From: Pseudobdellovibrionaceae bacterium
GTDB taxonomy: Bacteria > Bdellovibrionota > Bdellovibrionia > Bdellovibrionales > Bdellovibrionaceae
DNA length: 64,000 nucleotides
Direction of reading: 5' to 3'
Assembly: GCA_947449255.1 (NCBI GenBank)
Contig: CANFQX010000003.1
Location: 124,001-188,000, forward strand
Shown here: piece after piece, positions 1 through 8,494 of the stretch
Layout of the letters: each line of letters begins with the position of its first letter
Position numbering within the stretch: position 1 is the stretch's first letter
Program-made: the position numbers and the translations under genes
The notes under the pieces: generated by a model
Seen by the model: only the letters and a program-made list of their open reading frames with translations
Told to the model about the DNA's origin: nothing
Databases searched by the model: none

Positions 1-2135
1 GTTATTTCAATGATATCGAAGTGGACAGCCAAGTTTCAGGTAAAGAAGTTCATTTAACTTTCAAAGTTCTAGAAAAGCCTTCGATTGCAGAGATTTCTTA
101 TGAAGGAAATAGTGAAATCAAGTCCGAAGACATTGCTGAAGCCACAGGCCTTAAAACCTATCAGCTGCTCAATATGACCAAGGTGAAAGAGAGCATTGAA
201 AAAGTTCAAAAGCTTTATGAAGACAAGGGCTACTTTTTAGCTAAAATTGAAGCTGAAGTAGAGCCTATAGTCAAAGATGAAACAGTCCGTTTAATATTCA
301 AGGTTCGCGAAAGCGATAAAGTAAAAGTTAAAAAAATTACACTTTTGGGAAACAAGCGGCTTTCAAATCGCGATTTGAAAGGGAAAATGCTGACTCAAGA
401 GGGGGGCTTTTTTTCTGGCATGAGTGGATCAGGGCAATACAAACAAGAGATGTTTGAGCGTGATGTTCAGATACTTCGTTTTGCCTATTACAACCAGGGG
501 TTTGTCCAAGCAAAAGTAGATCGTCCTCAAGTGACCGTAAGTCCGGATAAAAAGAATATTTTTATCACAATTCACGTCGAAGAAGGTGAACGTTATTCGG
601 TCGGTGAAGTTGATTTTTCTGGGGACGTTTTATTTTCTAAAGAAGAGTTATTTGAAAGTATAAAGATCAATAAAAATGGCGTCTTTGCTTATGATGTACT
701 TCAGAAGGACATCAGTGATTTAACAGCTAAATATGGTGACTTGGGCTATGCTTACGCCAATATCATTCCGCGCACACGATTTAATGATCAAGAGCGCAAA
801 GTAGATTTGCTTTTTGAATTTGATAAAGGCACCAAAGTTTATTTCGGTAAAATCAATGTCGTTGGCAATTCAAAGACACGGGACAAAGTTGTTAGACGTG
901 AATTGAAGGTCCATGAAGGCGAGCTCTACAATGAGACGCGCCGGCGGCAGTCCCTAGAAAATATTCAGCGCTTGGGCTTTTTTGAAGAAGTGAACTTAAA
1001 GACCACCGTAGATCCCGAACATACGGATGTCATGAATATCGATATCAGTGTTAAAGAACGAAACACCGGACAAATTCAATTAGGAGCTGGTTACGGAACT
1101 TCACAAGGATTTACGCTGCAAGGTTCAGTCAATCAGGCCAATTTTTTGGGCCGAGGTCAAAATTTAGGGGCCTCTTTGAATTTGAGCGGCACTGGAAGTT
1201 ACTACAATTTGTCATTCACCGAGCCCTATTTAAAAGACACTTTATGGTCTGCAGGTTTTGATATTTATCGAAGTGCCAATTCAGGTCGCCTTGACTACAA
1301 GGAAGCTCACACGGGTGCGGCCTTCAGATTAGGTCATCCTATCGCCGAATACACTCGTGGTTTTATTCGAACGAAATATGACAAGTCAGAGCTTGCCGCA
1401 ACTTACGATGCTGCAGGGAAAATGATTACCGATCAGTCTCTTTTCCCATTGTCTTCAGCTTCAGGGGATTTGCTATCGGTGACGGGGTCCGTGGAGTATG
1501 ACACGCGGAATGATCGTCAATCACCGACAAAGGGTATATTTGCTTCAGCTTCTTATGAATATGCGGGCCTTGGTGGATCCATTAAATACAACCGCATGAA
1601 CGGAATTTATCGCTATTTTAAAAATATATTCTGGGATGTGATTTGGCGAAACTCTCTTCAATATGCGCAGATTGCGCCGATTGATGGGGACGAAGTTCCG
1701 TTCAATGAGTTGTATCTTTTGGGTGGACCTTATTCACTGAGAGGCTATCGCTCCTACCGTGTCGGTAAAATGAAATACTCGGGTACAATTCATAGCCAAA
1801 TCACTTCACCAGCCAATCCAGGTGGTCCAGTGGCGGAGCCTATGGCGACTCAGCAGTCACAGCGTTTTTTCGGTGGCACTCAACAATCCATGTATCAAAC
1901 AGAACTGCAATTTCCCTTAGTCAAAGATGCGGGAATTTTTGGCGCGGGCTTTTTTGATGTGGGCGCTGCAGATGATGTCATCAATGCAGAGAATGTCTAT
2001 AGCGATGTTGGCTTCGGAATTCGCTGGTATTCGCCGATCGGGGTTTTGCGATTTGAGTGGGGCTTCCCATTGAATCGCGATCCACTTTATCATGATTCAT
2101 CGGTCTTTGAATTCTCGATCGGTCCCAGTTTCTAA
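1..2135 (+). CDS. bamA: Outer membrane protein assembly factor BamA (5' partial)
   Basis: BamA is the central Omp85 barrel that folds and inserts beta-barrel proteins into the outer membrane. The reading frame is open to the left edge (the codons from position 3 are sense), so the GTG at 21 is probably internal and the signal peptide and most of POTRA1 lie outside the window. Counting from 21, POTRA-like repeats start near residues 18, 97, 190 and 270, each with a GN or GD turn such as YEGN, LLGN and VVGN. A C-terminal barrel of about 350 residues follows. It carries the loop-6 signature GGPYSLRGY (the usual RGF motif with Y for F) and ends in phenylalanine (GPSF), as Omp85 proteins do. Its position directly before skp genes and lpxA is the classic bacterial order. 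The family assignment is very secure. Confidence 0.96.
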   Translation, partial: YFNDIEVDSQVSGKEVHLTFKVLEKPSIAEISYEGNSEIKSEDIAEATGLKTYQLLNMTKVKESIEKVQKLYEDKGYFLAKIEAEVEPIVKDETVRLIFKVRESDKVKVKKITLLGNKRLSNRDLKGKMLTQEGGFFSGMSGSGQYKQEMFERDVQILRFAYYNQGFVQAKVDRPQVTVSPDKKNIFITIHVEEGERYSVGEVDFSGDVLFSKEELFESIKINKNGVFAYDVLQKDISDLTAKYGDLGYAYANIIPRTRFNDQERKVDLLFEFDKGTKVYFGKINVVGNSKTRDKVVRRELKVHEGELYNETRRRQSLENIQRLGFFEEVNLKTTVDPEHTDVMNIDISVKERNTGQIQLGAGYGTSQGFTLQGSVNQANFLGRGQNLGASLNLSGTGSYYNLSFTEPYLKDTLWSAGFDIYRSANSGRLDYKEAHTGAAFRLGHPIAEYTRGFIRTKYDKSELAATYDAAGKMITDQSLFPLSSASGDLLSVTGSVEYDTRNDRQSPTKGIFASASYEYAGLGGSIKYNRMNGIYRYFKNIFWDVIWRNSLQYAQIAPIDGDEVPFNELYLLGGPYSLRGYRSYRVGKMKYSGTIHSQITSPANPGGPVAEPMATQQSQRFFGGTQQSMYQTELQFPLVKDAGIFGAGFFDVGAADDVINAENVYSDVGFGIRWYSPIGVLRFEWGFPLNRDPLYHDSSVFEFSIGPSF

Positions 2136-2150
2136 TGTAAGTTGAATAAA

Positions 2151-2180
2151 TTGAATTGAATTGAATTGAATTGAATTGAA
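2151..2180. repeat. Six tandem copies of TTGAA between bamA and skp
   Basis: Six perfect head-to-tail copies of the pentamer TTGAA occupy 30 bases of the 91-base bamA-skp gap and end 46 bases before the skp start codon. The sequence just upstream (TTGAATAAA) looks like a degenerate further copy. A pentanucleotide tract of this kind can change length by slipped-strand mispairing and would alter the spacing of any promoter elements around it. That effect is inferred. Confidence 0.9.
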
Positions 2181-2226
2181 TAAAACAAGTAAAGCTCAGT
2201 AAAGTTTTAATTTTTTAGGAGTTCCT

Positions 2227-2739
2227 GTGAAGAAAATATTAGTCGCTTTTTGTGCTGTAGGAATTTTTGGGTCTATCTCTTTTGGTGCAAATCCTGAAAC
2301 AAAGATTGGCTTTGTTGATGTGCCAAAGGCTATTCAGGCGACGGCTGCGGGCAAGAAAGCTAAAAATGAGCTGGAATCTGCTTTCAAGTCGAAGAAAAAA
2401 GATTTAGATAAAAAAGAAGCTGATTTAAAAAAAATGAGTGAAGATCTGCAAAAAAAGAAATCAATTTTATCTGAAGAAGTCTTGAAGCATAAAGAGATGG
2501 AGCTTCAGTCCGAGATGCTTAAATTCAGAGAAGAAGTGGCGAAAAGCCAAACTGAAATTCAAAAAAAGCAGCAAGAACTGACTGGGCCTATTTTTGAAAA
2601 AATGCAAAAGATAATAACAAAAGTTTCTAAAGCAAAGGGACTCACTATTGTACTGCAAAATTCCCAAGCAGTCCTTTTTGCTAAGCCAGAGCTGGATTTT
2701 ACTCAAGAGGTTGTGAACGACTTTAATAAAGAGAAATAG
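2227..2739 (+). CDS. skp: Periplasmic chaperone Skp/OmpH, copy 1
   Basis: The OmpH/Skp family forms a jellyfish-shaped periplasmic trimer that holds unfolded outer-membrane proteins on the way to BamA. The 170-residue product has a short signal peptide (MKKILVAFCAVGIFGSISFG) followed by the family's IGFVDVPKAIQ-type first strand. A long Lys/Glu-rich coiled coil spans residues 45-120, and a C-terminal segment (LTIVLQNSQAVLFA) returns to the body domain. Length fits the family. The start is GTG with AGGAG about six bases upstream. It follows bamA and precedes a second skp-like gene, so the pair probably works with BamA. Confidence 0.92.
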   Translation: MKKILVAFCAVGIFGSISFGANPETKIGFVDVPKAIQATAAGKKAKNELESAFKSKKKDLDKKEADLKKMSEDLQKKKSILSEEVLKHKEMELQSEMLKFREEVAKSQTEIQKKQQELTGPIFEKMQKIITKVSKAKGLTIVLQNSQAVLFAKPELDFTQEVVNDFNKEK

Positions 2740-2875
2740 TGAGTGGATTTGTCATTAGAAAACAAGGATGCAGTGTAAAACTGACTTCCCTTTGATTCGA
2801 GGACCTGGCACACTGAACAAGTTGCCCTGGAAATAATCAAGTAGTTGAAATAAAAATGAGTTTTGAGGAGTTTTT

Positions 2876-3376
2876 ATGAAAAAAGTTATTGTTTTTTTAG
2901 GATCGCTTTTGATTGCATCGGCTGGACATACTGAGACAAAGATTGGCCTAGTTGATATGCAAAAGGCAATTCAATCAACATCGGCTGGAAAAAAAGCTAA
3001 ATCCGAGCTCGAGGGTGAATTCAATAAAAAGAAAAAAGAACTTGAAGGCAAAGAAGCTGAGCTGAAAAAAATTGGCGAAGAACTTGAAAAGAAGAAATCA
3101 GTCATGTCCGAAGAAGCTCTCGGGAAAAAACAGGCTGAGTTTCAAGAAGAGATGCTTAAATATCGTGATGTCGTTGGGAAAAGTCAGGTTGAGATTCAAA
3201 AGAAAGAGCGTGATTTAACAGCTCCGATTTTGGATAAAATGAAAAAAGTTATCGCAAAATTAGCAAAAGAAAAAGGCTACTCTGTCATCATGGAAAGCAA
3301 TCAAACAGTTCTGTTTGCAACGCCGGATGGGGATTTGACAGATGATGTTGTCAAAGCCTTTGAGAAAGAAAAATAA
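2876..3376 (+). CDS. Periplasmic chaperone Skp/OmpH, copy 2
   Basis: This is a second OmpH/Skp family protein of 166 residues, clearly a paralogue of the copy just upstream. The signal peptide, the body motif (IGLVDMQKAIQSTSAGKKAK against IGFVDVPKAIQATAAGKKAK), the charged coiled coil and the C-terminal body strand (VIMESNQTVLFA) align from end to end. The start is ATG with GAGGAG just upstream. A 136-base gap separates the two copies, so the second may have its own promoter. A good intrinsic terminator follows the gene and ends the bamA-skp unit. Mixed Skp trimers or specialised substrates are possible but unproven. Confidence 0.92.
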   Translation: MKKVIVFLGSLLIASAGHTETKIGLVDMQKAIQSTSAGKKAKSELEGEFNKKKKELEGKEAELKKIGEELEKKKSVMSEEALGKKQAEFQEEMLKYRDVVGKSQVEIQKKERDLTAPILDKMKKVIAKLAKEKGYSVIMESNQTVLFATPDGDLTDDVVKAFEKEK

Positions 3377-3383
3377 GGGAAAG

Positions 3384-3409
3384 AAAAGGGCCACTTGGGG
3401 GCCCTTTTT
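3384..3409 (+). terminator. Intrinsic terminator after the second skp gene
   Basis: A nine-base-pair stem (AAAAGGGCC at 3384-3392 with GGCCCTTTT at 3400-3408) with a seven-base loop runs into a short T tract. It starts eight bases after the skp stop codon and separates the bamA-skp unit from lpxA. Confidence 0.85.
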
Positions 3410-3455
3410 AAATTAGAAAAAAATATTTAAATAAGTTGTATTAGGATGACTTCAA

Positions 3456-4286
3456 ATGACAAATGCGAAATATAAAATTCATCCCAGCAGTATTGTTTCT
3501 TCAGAAGTTGAAATTGCTGATGATGTAGAAATTGGACCTTTTTGTGTTATTCAAGGTAAAGTAAAAATTGGGCAAGGAACCTTTGTCGAGGGGCATGTCA
3601 CCTTGGGCAGTCGTCATGGAATTTTGGAAATTGGAGAGAAAAATCATTTCTCTCCTGGAGCCGTCATCGGAGGAGCTCCACAAGATATTTCCTATAAGGG
3701 CGAGCCAACCTATTTGATTATTGGAAATAACAACACCTTCAGGGAATTTTCCACAGTCAATTTGGCAACAAGCAAGCATGATAAAAAAACTGAAATTGGC
3801 AATAACGGCTACTTTATGGCCTACACTCACGTGGGTCATGATTGCAAAATTGGCAATAACGTTATTATTGCCAATGATTCACATTTAGGTGGTCATTGTA
3901 TTATTGAAGACGGGGTGACTATAGGCGGTGTGTCTGCTTTCAATCAATTTGTTCGCGTAGGTCGTGGAGCATTCATTGCTGGCTCTTCAGTTGTGACCAA
4001 AGATATTCTGCCTTTTTGTCGTGCGCAAGGAAACTATGCCATGGCTAGAGCCACGAATAAAATTGGACTCTCTAGAAAAGGCTTTTCTAGAGAAGAAGTC
4101 GGCAATGTTCATAAAGCCATCAGAATCATGCTCTTGGGCTCACATACTGTTGAAGAGGGGATCACGCGCATTCAGCAAGAGTGCGTTCAGAGCGAAAATA
4201 TCGAATATTTTATACAATTTATGAAAGCTTCAAAACGTGGACTCGCCATTGATAGAAGTCCTAAAGGCTGGCAAGATGAGCAATAA
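3456..4286 (+). CDS. lpxA: Acyl-ACP:UDP-N-acetylglucosamine O-acyltransferase LpxA
   Basis: LpxA carries out the first step of lipid A synthesis, moving a 3-hydroxyacyl chain from acyl carrier protein to position 3 of the UDP-sugar in the cytosol. The 276-residue product shows hexapeptide repeats of a left-handed beta-helix through residue 185. The catalytic histidine lies in HVGHDC (H128, equivalent to E. coli H125), and the C-terminal part has the usual SRKGFSREEV segment. By alignment the chain-length ruler position (E. coli G173) is G176, which allows a long chain of about C14. E. coli H160 is replaced by N163 in NQF. The next gene is a GnnA-like oxidoreductase, so the substrate may be the 3-amino sugar, giving an amide-linked chain; that is inference. 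The 3' end overlaps the next gene by 11 bases. Confidence 0.96.
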   Translation: MTNAKYKIHPSSIVSSEVEIADDVEIGPFCVIQGKVKIGQGTFVEGHVTLGSRHGILEIGEKNHFSPGAVIGGAPQDISYKGEPTYLIIGNNNTFREFSTVNLATSKHDKKTEIGNNGYFMAYTHVGHDCKIGNNVIIANDSHLGGHCIIEDGVTIGGVSAFNQFVRVGRGAFIAGSSVVTKDILPFCRAQGNYAMARATNKIGLSRKGFSREEVGNVHKAIRIMLLGSHTVEEGITRIQQECVQSENIEYFIQFMKASKRGLAIDRSPKGWQDEQ

Positions 4287-5211
4287 TAAACTGCGTGCTG
4301 CCGTTGTTGGAGTGGGTTACTTGGGCACATTTCATGCTCAAAAATATAAAAACAACCCCCATGTTGAATTGATTGGTGTTTGTGATGCCTTTGCAGCGCA
4401 AGCTGATAAGGTCGCTCAAGAGCTAGGCGTACAGAGCTTTCATAATCCAAAAGACTTGTTGGGTTTGGTTGATCTAGTGACCATTTCAACGAGCACTTTG
4501 AATCACTTTGAAGTGGCAAAGCTCTTTTTGCAAAATGGTGTTCATGTGAATGTTGAAAAACCAATCACAGCCACGATTCCTCAAGCTGAAGAGCTGGTTG
4601 CCTTGGCACAAAGTCATAATTTAAAATTGGCTGTAGGACACATTGAGCGGTTTAATCCCTCGGTCAACGAGTTGAAAAAACACATGAAAGCCCCCAAACT
4701 GATCGAATTGGTCAGGACAGCCACTTACAAAACTCGTGGTGCAGATGTCAGTGTTTTGCATGATCTGATGATCCATGATTTAGATTTATTGTATTGGTTG
4801 AGTGGCAGTGAGATTGAAACCATCATGGCTTCTGGAAGCATATTGATTTCTGCCGAATTGGACAGTTGTACGGCAAGTTTCAAAATGAAAAACGGAGTTC
4901 TAGGAATCATCACGGTGAGCAGAGTTTCATCAGCTGCGCAAAGATCTGTGCGCATCGTGCAGGACGATTGCACTTTATTTGCCAACACCGGAATTCATAG
5001 TCTCGAGAAAATTGAAAAAGGCGATGGCCTTACAGCGGACTCATTAGTTAAGATAACTCAATGGACTGTTGATAAAGCAGATGCTCTTCAAAAAGAAACT
5101 GATGCCTTTATTGACAGTGTCCTCAATAACAAAGCCCCCGTGGTTTCAGGTTTGGATGGTCTCAAGGCACTTCGTGCTGTCGAAGCAGTTCAGACCGCAG
5201 CAAAGAATTAA
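4276..5211 (+). CDS. gnnA: Gfo/Idh/MocA oxidoreductase, probable UDP-GlcNAc 3-dehydrogenase (GnnA-like)
   Basis: This NAD-dependent Gfo/Idh/MocA enzyme lies between lpxA and lpxB. The likely start is ATG 4276, with AAAGG upstream and an 11-base overlap with lpxA. The longer open frame from 4237 runs back inside lpxA. The 311-residue product has the Rossmann motif VGVGYLG (residues 11-17), the EKP motif (94-96), GHIERFNP (121-128) and a catalytic-type HDLMIHDLD segment (163-171). In Acidithiobacillus and Leptospira, GnnA in the same position oxidises the 3-OH of UDP-GlcNAc. GnnB then aminates it to give UDP-GlcNAc3N for amide-linked lipid A. No gnnB aminotransferase is seen here. The family is certain; the specific substrate is inferred from the operon. 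Confidence 0.85.
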   Translation: MSNNKLRAAVVGVGYLGTFHAQKYKNNPHVELIGVCDAFAAQADKVAQELGVQSFHNPKDLLGLVDLVTISTSTLNHFEVAKLFLQNGVHVNVEKPITATIPQAEELVALAQSHNLKLAVGHIERFNPSVNELKKHMKAPKLIELVRTATYKTRGADVSVLHDLMIHDLDLLYWLSGSEIETIMASGSILISAELDSCTASFKMKNGVLGIITVSRVSSAAQRSVRIVQDDCTLFANTGIHSLEKIEKGDGLTADSLVKITQWTVDKADALQKETDAFIDSVLNNKAPVVSGLDGLKALRAVEAVQTAAKN

Positions 5212-5216
5212 TTTAC

Positions 5217-6383
5217 ATGGATGAAGTCTTAATCGTCGCAGCTGAAGCCTCCAGTGTCACCTACGCTCAACGTATTCTTGAAGCTTGGAAAAAGCAGGGT
5301 CGAAAGATCCATGCTTTTGGTGTTGGCAGTCAGGAAATGGAAAATTTAGGATTTGAACGATTTGGAAAATCTGAAGAAATGGCCGTGGTCGGGATCGCAG
5401 AGATTGCTAAACACTATGGGCATTTAAAAAGTGTATTTAATAAACTGGTTGAAGAGGCCCAAAAGCGTCGTCCCAAAGTAGTGATTGTCTTGGATTATCC
5501 GGAATTCAACTTAAGGCTCGCTGAAAAAATTCATAGCCTAGGCATCCCTGTGGTTTATTATATTTCACCGCAAGTTTGGGCTTGGCGCAAAGGCCGGGTT
5601 AAAACGATTCAAAAGTTTTGCAGCAAAGTCTTGGTTTTATTTCCATTCGAAATTCCTTTTTATGAGGAGTATCATGTTCCCTGTGAGTTTGTCGGGCATC
5701 CTTTGCTGGATGAGTTGGATGAGCGTTTGGTTGATGATCAAGAGTATTTGAAGGTGCGCCGCAATCAATGTGGAATTGCAGATCATGAAATCGTTCTAGG
5801 GCTGATGCCTGGAAGTCGGCATTCTGAACTTGAAATGAACTTTAAGATTCAATTGGATGCCGCTAGAATTCTTGCCAAAAAACATACAAACCTCAAAGTG
5901 GCTATTTTGACAGCCCCAAATTTTCCCAAAGAAAAAATGCATGAATATCTCGAAGACTTTCGGTTGCCCTACCTTTTGTTGAAGGATGAACCCTTTCGGA
6001 TGATTCATTTGGTTGATTTGATGCTGGTGGCTTCGGGCACAGCCACTTTGCAAGTGGGCTTATTAAAAAAGCCAATGGTCATCATGTACCGTTTTAATTG
6101 GCTGACTGGAATTATCGCAAAATTGATCGTGCGAGGTTCTAAATTTTTTGGTTTGGTCAATTTGATTCTCAATCGCGAAGTCGTACCAGAACGATTTCAA
6201 AATGAGGTCACGGCAGAGAAAATGGCTGTTTTGTTGGAACGATATATCACAGATCATGAATACACCGAGAGAGTCAAAAACGACCTGGGATTGTTGCGTT
6301 CACAATTAGGAGAAAAAGGCGCCACAAAACGTGTGGTGAGTGCCTTGGATGAATACATCAATTTAGATCCTTCTAAAAAATGA
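5217..6383 (+). CDS. lpxB: Lipid-A-disaccharide synthase LpxB
   Basis: LpxB is a GT19 glycosyltransferase at the inner membrane that joins UDP-diacylglucosamine and lipid X into the beta-1,6 lipid A disaccharide. The 388-residue product keeps the family hallmarks: AAEAS near the N-terminus (usually GEASGD, here altered to AEASSV), LDYPEFNLRLA, YYISPQVWAWRKGR, VGHPLLDEL, MPGSRHSE and ASGTATLQ in the UDP-binding half. The altered N-terminal motif is unusual and may relate to a different acceptor sugar. The gene begins five bases after the gnnA-like gene and overlaps lpxK by four bases, so translation is probably coupled. Confidence 0.95.
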   Translation: MDEVLIVAAEASSVTYAQRILEAWKKQGRKIHAFGVGSQEMENLGFERFGKSEEMAVVGIAEIAKHYGHLKSVFNKLVEEAQKRRPKVVIVLDYPEFNLRLAEKIHSLGIPVVYYISPQVWAWRKGRVKTIQKFCSKVLVLFPFEIPFYEEYHVPCEFVGHPLLDELDERLVDDQEYLKVRRNQCGIADHEIVLGLMPGSRHSELEMNFKIQLDAARILAKKHTNLKVAILTAPNFPKEKMHEYLEDFRLPYLLLKDEPFRMIHLVDLMLVASGTATLQVGLLKKPMVIMYRFNWLTGIIAKLIVRGSKFFGLVNLILNREVVPERFQNEVTAEKMAVLLERYITDHEYTERVKNDLGLLRSQLGEKGATKRVVSALDEYINLDPSKK

Positions 6384-7429
6384 GGGCTATGAGCTTTTTA
6401 TTAAAACCCCTCACCTTCGTTTTTGAGAAAATCACGGAGCTTCGGAATTTTCTTTATTCTCGAGGCTTCATTGGCTGCTATTATGCTCCAGTTCCTGTAG
6501 TGAGTATTGGAAACTTGACAGTTGGAGGCACCGGCAAAACTCCTATCACCGATTTTTGCTTGAAAAAACTTGTGCATGATCACATCAAAGTGGCACTGAT
6601 CAGCCGGTCTTACGGTGGGGAAGTTGAATCACCCTGCCTGGTTGATGTGAACAATCCCTCTGGGGCCAAGTATTACGGCGATGAACCCTTTCTGTTGGCC
6701 CAACAAAACCCTGATGTCGATGTCTTTGTTGGCAGCTCAAAATGGAAGACGGCTCGCTATGCCACTTCGATGAAGACCCAAATAAAGTTGATGATCGTTG
6801 ATGACGGATTTCAACATCAAAAACTTTTTCGCAACTTGAATATTTTGATTTTAGATGCGACTGAGGAATTAAGAAATTACAAAATGTTTCCTGAGGGTCG
6901 AGCGCGTGAGTCCTGGAAAAATATAGACAGGGCCGACCTCTTTCTAATCACAAAATGCAATATGGCCAGTGAAGACAGTCTGAGAGAACTTAAAAAATTA
7001 TTGCCCTTAAATAAAGAAATACTTTCCTTTGGTTTTGAGATTAATAGCTTTGCGAAGGTGATTCCAGATCAAAACAAGGCCAGTGCATCAGTCTCAGACT
7101 TTAAAGGGAAAAAGATATTTTTAGTCTCAGCGGTGGCACGTCCTGATATTTTTGAAAAAATGATGAATCAAATTGGTGAAGTCTCAACACACAGCCTGAA
7201 GTTCAGAGATCACCATCAATATGATGAAAAAGATCTTTTAAAAATTAAAGCAGAATTTGAAAGGTCGGGATGTGATTTAATGGTCACAACTGAAAAGGAT
7301 GCAGTGAAGCTAAAGCCATTGCTTTTGCTTCAGGCACAGGCCCTTCAGTTGTGGAGTGCACAACTTGAAGTTTCTGAACTAGGAAAAAGGGGACGTCTGG
7401 ATGAGCTTATTCATCAATGCCTTCGCTAA
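6380..7429 (+). CDS. lpxK: Tetraacyldisaccharide 4'-kinase LpxK
   Basis: LpxK is the membrane-bound P-loop kinase that phosphorylates the 4' position of the lipid A precursor. The 349-residue product has a hydrophobic N-terminal region followed by the P-loop GNLTVGGTGKTP (residues 44-55). Further on come DDGFQHQ, with the conserved DDGFQ motif, and the C-terminal TTEKDAVKL segment typical of LpxK. It overlaps lpxB by four bases (ATGA) and the acyltransferase by 29 bases. A second ATG at 6389 is also possible. Bdellovibrio lipid A is reported to carry mannose in place of phosphate, so an intact kinase here suggests that phosphate is added and later replaced, or that this strain keeps it. Confidence 0.94.
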   Translation: MRAMSFLLKPLTFVFEKITELRNFLYSRGFIGCYYAPVPVVSIGNLTVGGTGKTPITDFCLKKLVHDHIKVALISRSYGGEVESPCLVDVNNPSGAKYYGDEPFLLAQQNPDVDVFVGSSKWKTARYATSMKTQIKLMIVDDGFQHQKLFRNLNILILDATEELRNYKMFPEGRARESWKNIDRADLFLITKCNMASEDSLRELKKLLPLNKEILSFGFEINSFAKVIPDQNKASASVSDFKGKKIFLVSAVARPDIFEKMMNQIGEVSTHSLKFRDHHQYDEKDLLKIKAEFERSGCDLMVTTEKDAVKLKPLLLLQAQALQLWSAQLEVSELGKRGRLDELIHQCLR

Positions 7430-8285
7430 TATTTTGGGTTTTCTCTCAATAAAATTGCCGCGGCAATGGCTGCGAAAATCAGGGTCTTGGCTGGGCTTTT
7501 TGTGGTTTGATGTCTTTCAGTTTCGCAAAAAAATTGTTTTGGATAATTTAGAGATTGCCTTTCCTGAGTGGCCCTTTGAAAAAAGGCTCGAAGTGGGTCG
7601 TCAATCTGTCTATAATCTGGGGTACAATGCCACCGAGCTTTTGACAGTTCCATTTATCGATGAAAAGTGGATCGAAAAAAATAATGTCTTTGAGGGCTAT
7701 GAAAATATTGAGAAGGCTCGCGCCCTTGGTAAGGGGATGCTTTTTCTGTCTTTGCATCTGGGCAACGGCGATTTAGGTGCAACAATGATAGTGATGCAAG
7801 GGCAGGAATTATTTTTGATCACCAAGCGTTTTAAAACAAAATGGTTTGATGATATGTGGTTTTCGATTCGGGGAGCTAAAGGGGTTCAGTATATCGATGC
7901 CCATGCTCCAAACAATGCCTTTGATATATTAAAAGCACTCAAAAAAAATGCTGCCGTCGTTTTTGTGCTAGATCAATTTATGGGGAAGCCCTTTGGAATT
8001 GCAGCCAAGTTTTTTGGAAAAGAGACGGGTACAGCTTATGGTCTGGCCTTGTTCGCACAAAAGACCAAGGCTCCCGTTCTGCCAATCTACACCTATGAGG
8101 GACCTGATAAAAAGATGCATATGGTGATTGAGCCGGCCATGGATTTATCATCCTATATTGTGGCTGATAAAGACCAAACCACTTCAAAGATGACCCAAGC
8201 CTTTAATAATAAACTCGAAGAAATTGTCCGCAAGCATCCCGAGCAATGGATGTGGGTCCATCGAAGATGGAAAGAGTTCAGATAG
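7401..8285 (+). CDS. lpxL: Lipid A late acyltransferase, LpxL/HtrB family
   Basis: This family transfers a secondary acyl chain from acyl-ACP to the lipid A precursor at the inner membrane. The 294-residue product begins with a membrane-anchoring helix (FINAFANILGFLSI). It holds the catalytic HLGNGD version of the HX4(D/E) motif near residue 119, and the VLDQ and KFFGKETGTAYG segments that match the family's acceptor-binding region. It ends in WMWVHRRWKEF, a typical LpxL/LpxM C-terminus. The start lies 29 bases inside lpxK. LpxL and LpxM cannot be told apart from sequence alone, so the symbol is provisional. Confidence 0.9.
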   Translation: MSLFINAFANILGFLSIKLPRQWLRKSGSWLGFLWFDVFQFRKKIVLDNLEIAFPEWPFEKRLEVGRQSVYNLGYNATELLTVPFIDEKWIEKNNVFEGYENIEKARALGKGMLFLSLHLGNGDLGATMIVMQGQELFLITKRFKTKWFDDMWFSIRGAKGVQYIDAHAPNNAFDILKALKKNAAVVFVLDQFMGKPFGIAAKFFGKETGTAYGLALFAQKTKAPVLPIYTYEGPDKKMHMVIEPAMDLSSYIVADKDQTTSKMTQAFNNKLEEIVRKHPEQWMWVHRRWKEFR

Positions 8286-8367
8286 CGAAATTCATCCATG
8301 CGCTTGCCAGGTTAAAATCTCTGGATTTAAGTCTAGCTGCAGGTAAAAACTCGGGTCCAAATCCCAG

Positions 8368-8394
8368 ATCAAGATCGCTTTTTGCGGTCTTGAT
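8368..8394 (+). terminator. Hairpin after the lpx operon, possible terminator
   Basis: An 11-base-pair stem (ATCAAGATCGC with GCGGTCTTGAT, one G-T pair) with a five-T loop lies 82 bases after the acyltransferase stop. It is followed by an AT-rich stretch but no strong T run. It may end the lpx transcript or be a processing signal before the DUF3108 gene. Confidence 0.4.
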
Positions 8395-8494
8395 AAATTT
8401 AGCAAACTTTAAGAACCTTCGGTAGACTTGAACGCTCAGATCTATGATGATTGAAGTGTAAAATATGGAAGTTCATATTTTGGAAGGACCTTCG

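Noticed and set aside
21-23. GTG at 21 as the true start of bamA
   Set aside because: The frame is open to the left edge and the first POTRA is incomplete, so the gene starts outside the window.
2467-2706. Minus-strand frame opposite the first skp gene
   Set aside because: It mirrors the coiled-coil codons of skp and has no ribosome site or family.
2806-2825. Sigma-54-like TGGCAC and TTGC upstream of the second skp
   Set aside because: GG and GC are 16 or more bases apart, where ten are required.
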